NCBI RefSeq assembly: GCF_021283545.2
Contig: NZ_CP128540.1
Span: 2,887,501 to 2,951,500 of the forward strand
From: Pseudomonas alloputida
Lineage (GTDB): Bacteria; Pseudomonadota; Gammaproteobacteria; Pseudomonadales; Pseudomonadaceae
DNA length: 64,000 bases
Direction of reading: 5' to 3'
In this document: positions 63,364-64,000 of the stretch, in pieces
Numbering within the stretch: the first letter of the stretch is position 1
Layout of the letters: each line of letters starts with the position of its first letter
The notes under the pieces: generated by a model
What the model was told of the DNA's origin: nothing
Seen by the model: the letters and a program-made list of their open reading frames with translations, nothing else
The model's database searches: none
Program-made: the position numbers and the translations under genes

Positions 63364-64000
63364 CTAGTCGGCCAAGAAAGTCCTGAGCGCCTCATGCGAC
63401 ATGGGTCTCGCAAAGTAATAGCCTTGGAGAATATCGCAGCGCCCCCTTTCCAGGAAGTTCACCTGAGGCGCAGTTTCCACACCTTCAGCGACCACTGACA
63501 GGCTGAGATGATGGGCCATCGAAATGATGCCTTGAGTGATTGCTGCATCGTGTGGGTTCGTCGAGATGTCCTGGATAAAGGAGCGGTCAATCTTGATTTT
63601 GTCTATTGGCAAGCACTTGAGATAACTCAGGCTGGAGAACCCCGTACCGAAATCATCCAGCGCAATGCGTACACCCAAGTCTTTGAGGCGGTGCAAGGTT
63701 GCGATTGCTTGTTCAACGTTATGCAGCAAGAGTGACTCGGTTATCTCCAGTTCCAATTGTCCAGCGCTGAGCCCATGCTTGCTCAACACTGCCTGGATAC
63801 ATTCAACGAACTGACCGCACTGGAAATGCATCGGCGAAATATTTACGGCCATCGAGATACCGTTGAAGCCCTGATCACATAGGTCGCGCAACTGCGCGCA
63901 CGCCGTATCGAGTACCCAAAGGCTCAGAGGGATAATTTGACCACTGTCCTCTGCCACCGGTATGAAAACCGCTGGAGAGATGAACCCTCTAACCGGATGC
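63364..64000 (-). CDS. EAL-domain c-di-GMP phosphodiesterase, C-terminal part (runs off the window)
   Basis: The frame is open from the window end. It begins HPVRGFISPAVFIPVAEDSG, continues with MAVNISPMHFQCGQF, ELEITESLLL (catalytic Glu), ALDDFGTGFSSLSYLKCLPIDKIKIDRSFI (DDFGTG loop and KIDRSF) and VVAEGVET, and closes at 63364. All catalytic motifs visible are intact. Upstream domains, probably PAS and GGDEF, lie outside. Hydrolyses c-di-GMP. Confidence 0.9.
   Translation of the reverse strand, partial: HPVRGFISPAVFIPVAEDSGQIIPLSLWVLDTACAQLRDLCDQGFNGISMAVNISPMHFQCGQFVECIQAVLSKHGLSAGQLELEITESLLLHNVEQAIATLHRLKDLGVRIALDDFGTGFSSLSYLKCLPIDKIKIDRSFIQDISTNPHDAAITQGIISMAHHLSLSVVAEGVETAPQVNFLERGRCDILQGYYFARPMSHEALRTFLAD

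Noticed and set aside
1..64000. CRISPR arrays, tRNA/rRNA genes, insertion sequences, prophage genes
   Set aside because: None could be recognised by reading both strands; no regular spacer repeats, transposase motifs or tRNA-like cloverleaves were noticed. Dedicated scans were not possible.

Overview
The window is a high-GC chromosomal segment from a Pseudomonas of the putida group. The main evidence is the ferulate operon order (MarR regulator, ech, vdh, fcs, thiolase, acyl-CoA dehydrogenase), the neighbouring arylsulfatase/porin/MFS block, the nikABCDE-nikR locus, and protein sequences of clear Pseudomonas type. This is recognition from memory; no search was run. No rRNA, tRNA, CRISPR array, transposase or prophage was seen.

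Layout. 0-5.3 kb: the end of an endA-like nuclease gene and a small unknown gene, then a second-copy BamA/Omp85 gene divergent from a CpxR/CpxA two-component pair, with a perfect GTAAA-N5-GTAAA CpxR-type box between them. 5.3-12.2 kb: aldo/keto reductase, LysR regulator, MFS exporter, alpha/beta hydrolase, and a LysR regulator divergent from a catabolic-type acetolactate synthase. 12.2-20.5 kb: a bacteriophytochrome kinase with a receiver domain and no adjacent heme oxygenase, a dTMP-kinase-like protein, an Lrp/AsnC regulator divergent from a 1015-residue kinase-M23 peptidase-class III aminotransferase fusion, and an MscS channel. 20.5-34.2 kb: hydroxycinnamate catabolism (ferR, ech, vdh, fcs, thiolase, acyl-CoA dehydrogenase) followed by a formylglycine-generating enzyme, an exported Cys-type arylsulfatase, an alginate-export-type porin and an aromatic-acid-type MFS importer. 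Together these could release, import and degrade phenolic acids. 34.2-41.1 kb: a GGDEF protein and the nickel ABC importer with NikR and its operator.

41.1-52.1 kb is the most unusual stretch. Five small DUF2946-like membrane proteins share a C-terminal WPxxNPRASP tail. Three of them sit directly upstream of TonB-dependent receptor genes, one of these followed by a PepSY membrane protein; a cytochrome c5-type gene lies nearby. This looks like a repeated outer-membrane metal or metallophore uptake module with an unexplained small partner. The same stretch holds debris: a cydB/DUF2474 remnant, a truncated LysR gene and a truncated receptor.

52.1-56.5 kb: a DUF2254 membrane protein and a visibly lower-GC islet (LysR, VOC protein, frameshifted dicarboxylate/amino-acid symporter). 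The right end of the islet cuts into a His-rich gene. 56.5-63.2 kb: a zinc-starvation (Zur-type) cluster with the His-rich peptide, a DUF4198 protein, a TonB receptor, folE2, a COG0523 GTPase, a hemB paralogue, a SnoaL-like protein and a hisI paralogue, with a palindromic Zur-like box at 62931-62945. Several members look damaged: the GTPase has lost its middle, hemB appears to carry a micro-inversion near its 3' end, hisI is truncated, and the His-rich gene is broken. The window ends inside an EAL-domain gene.
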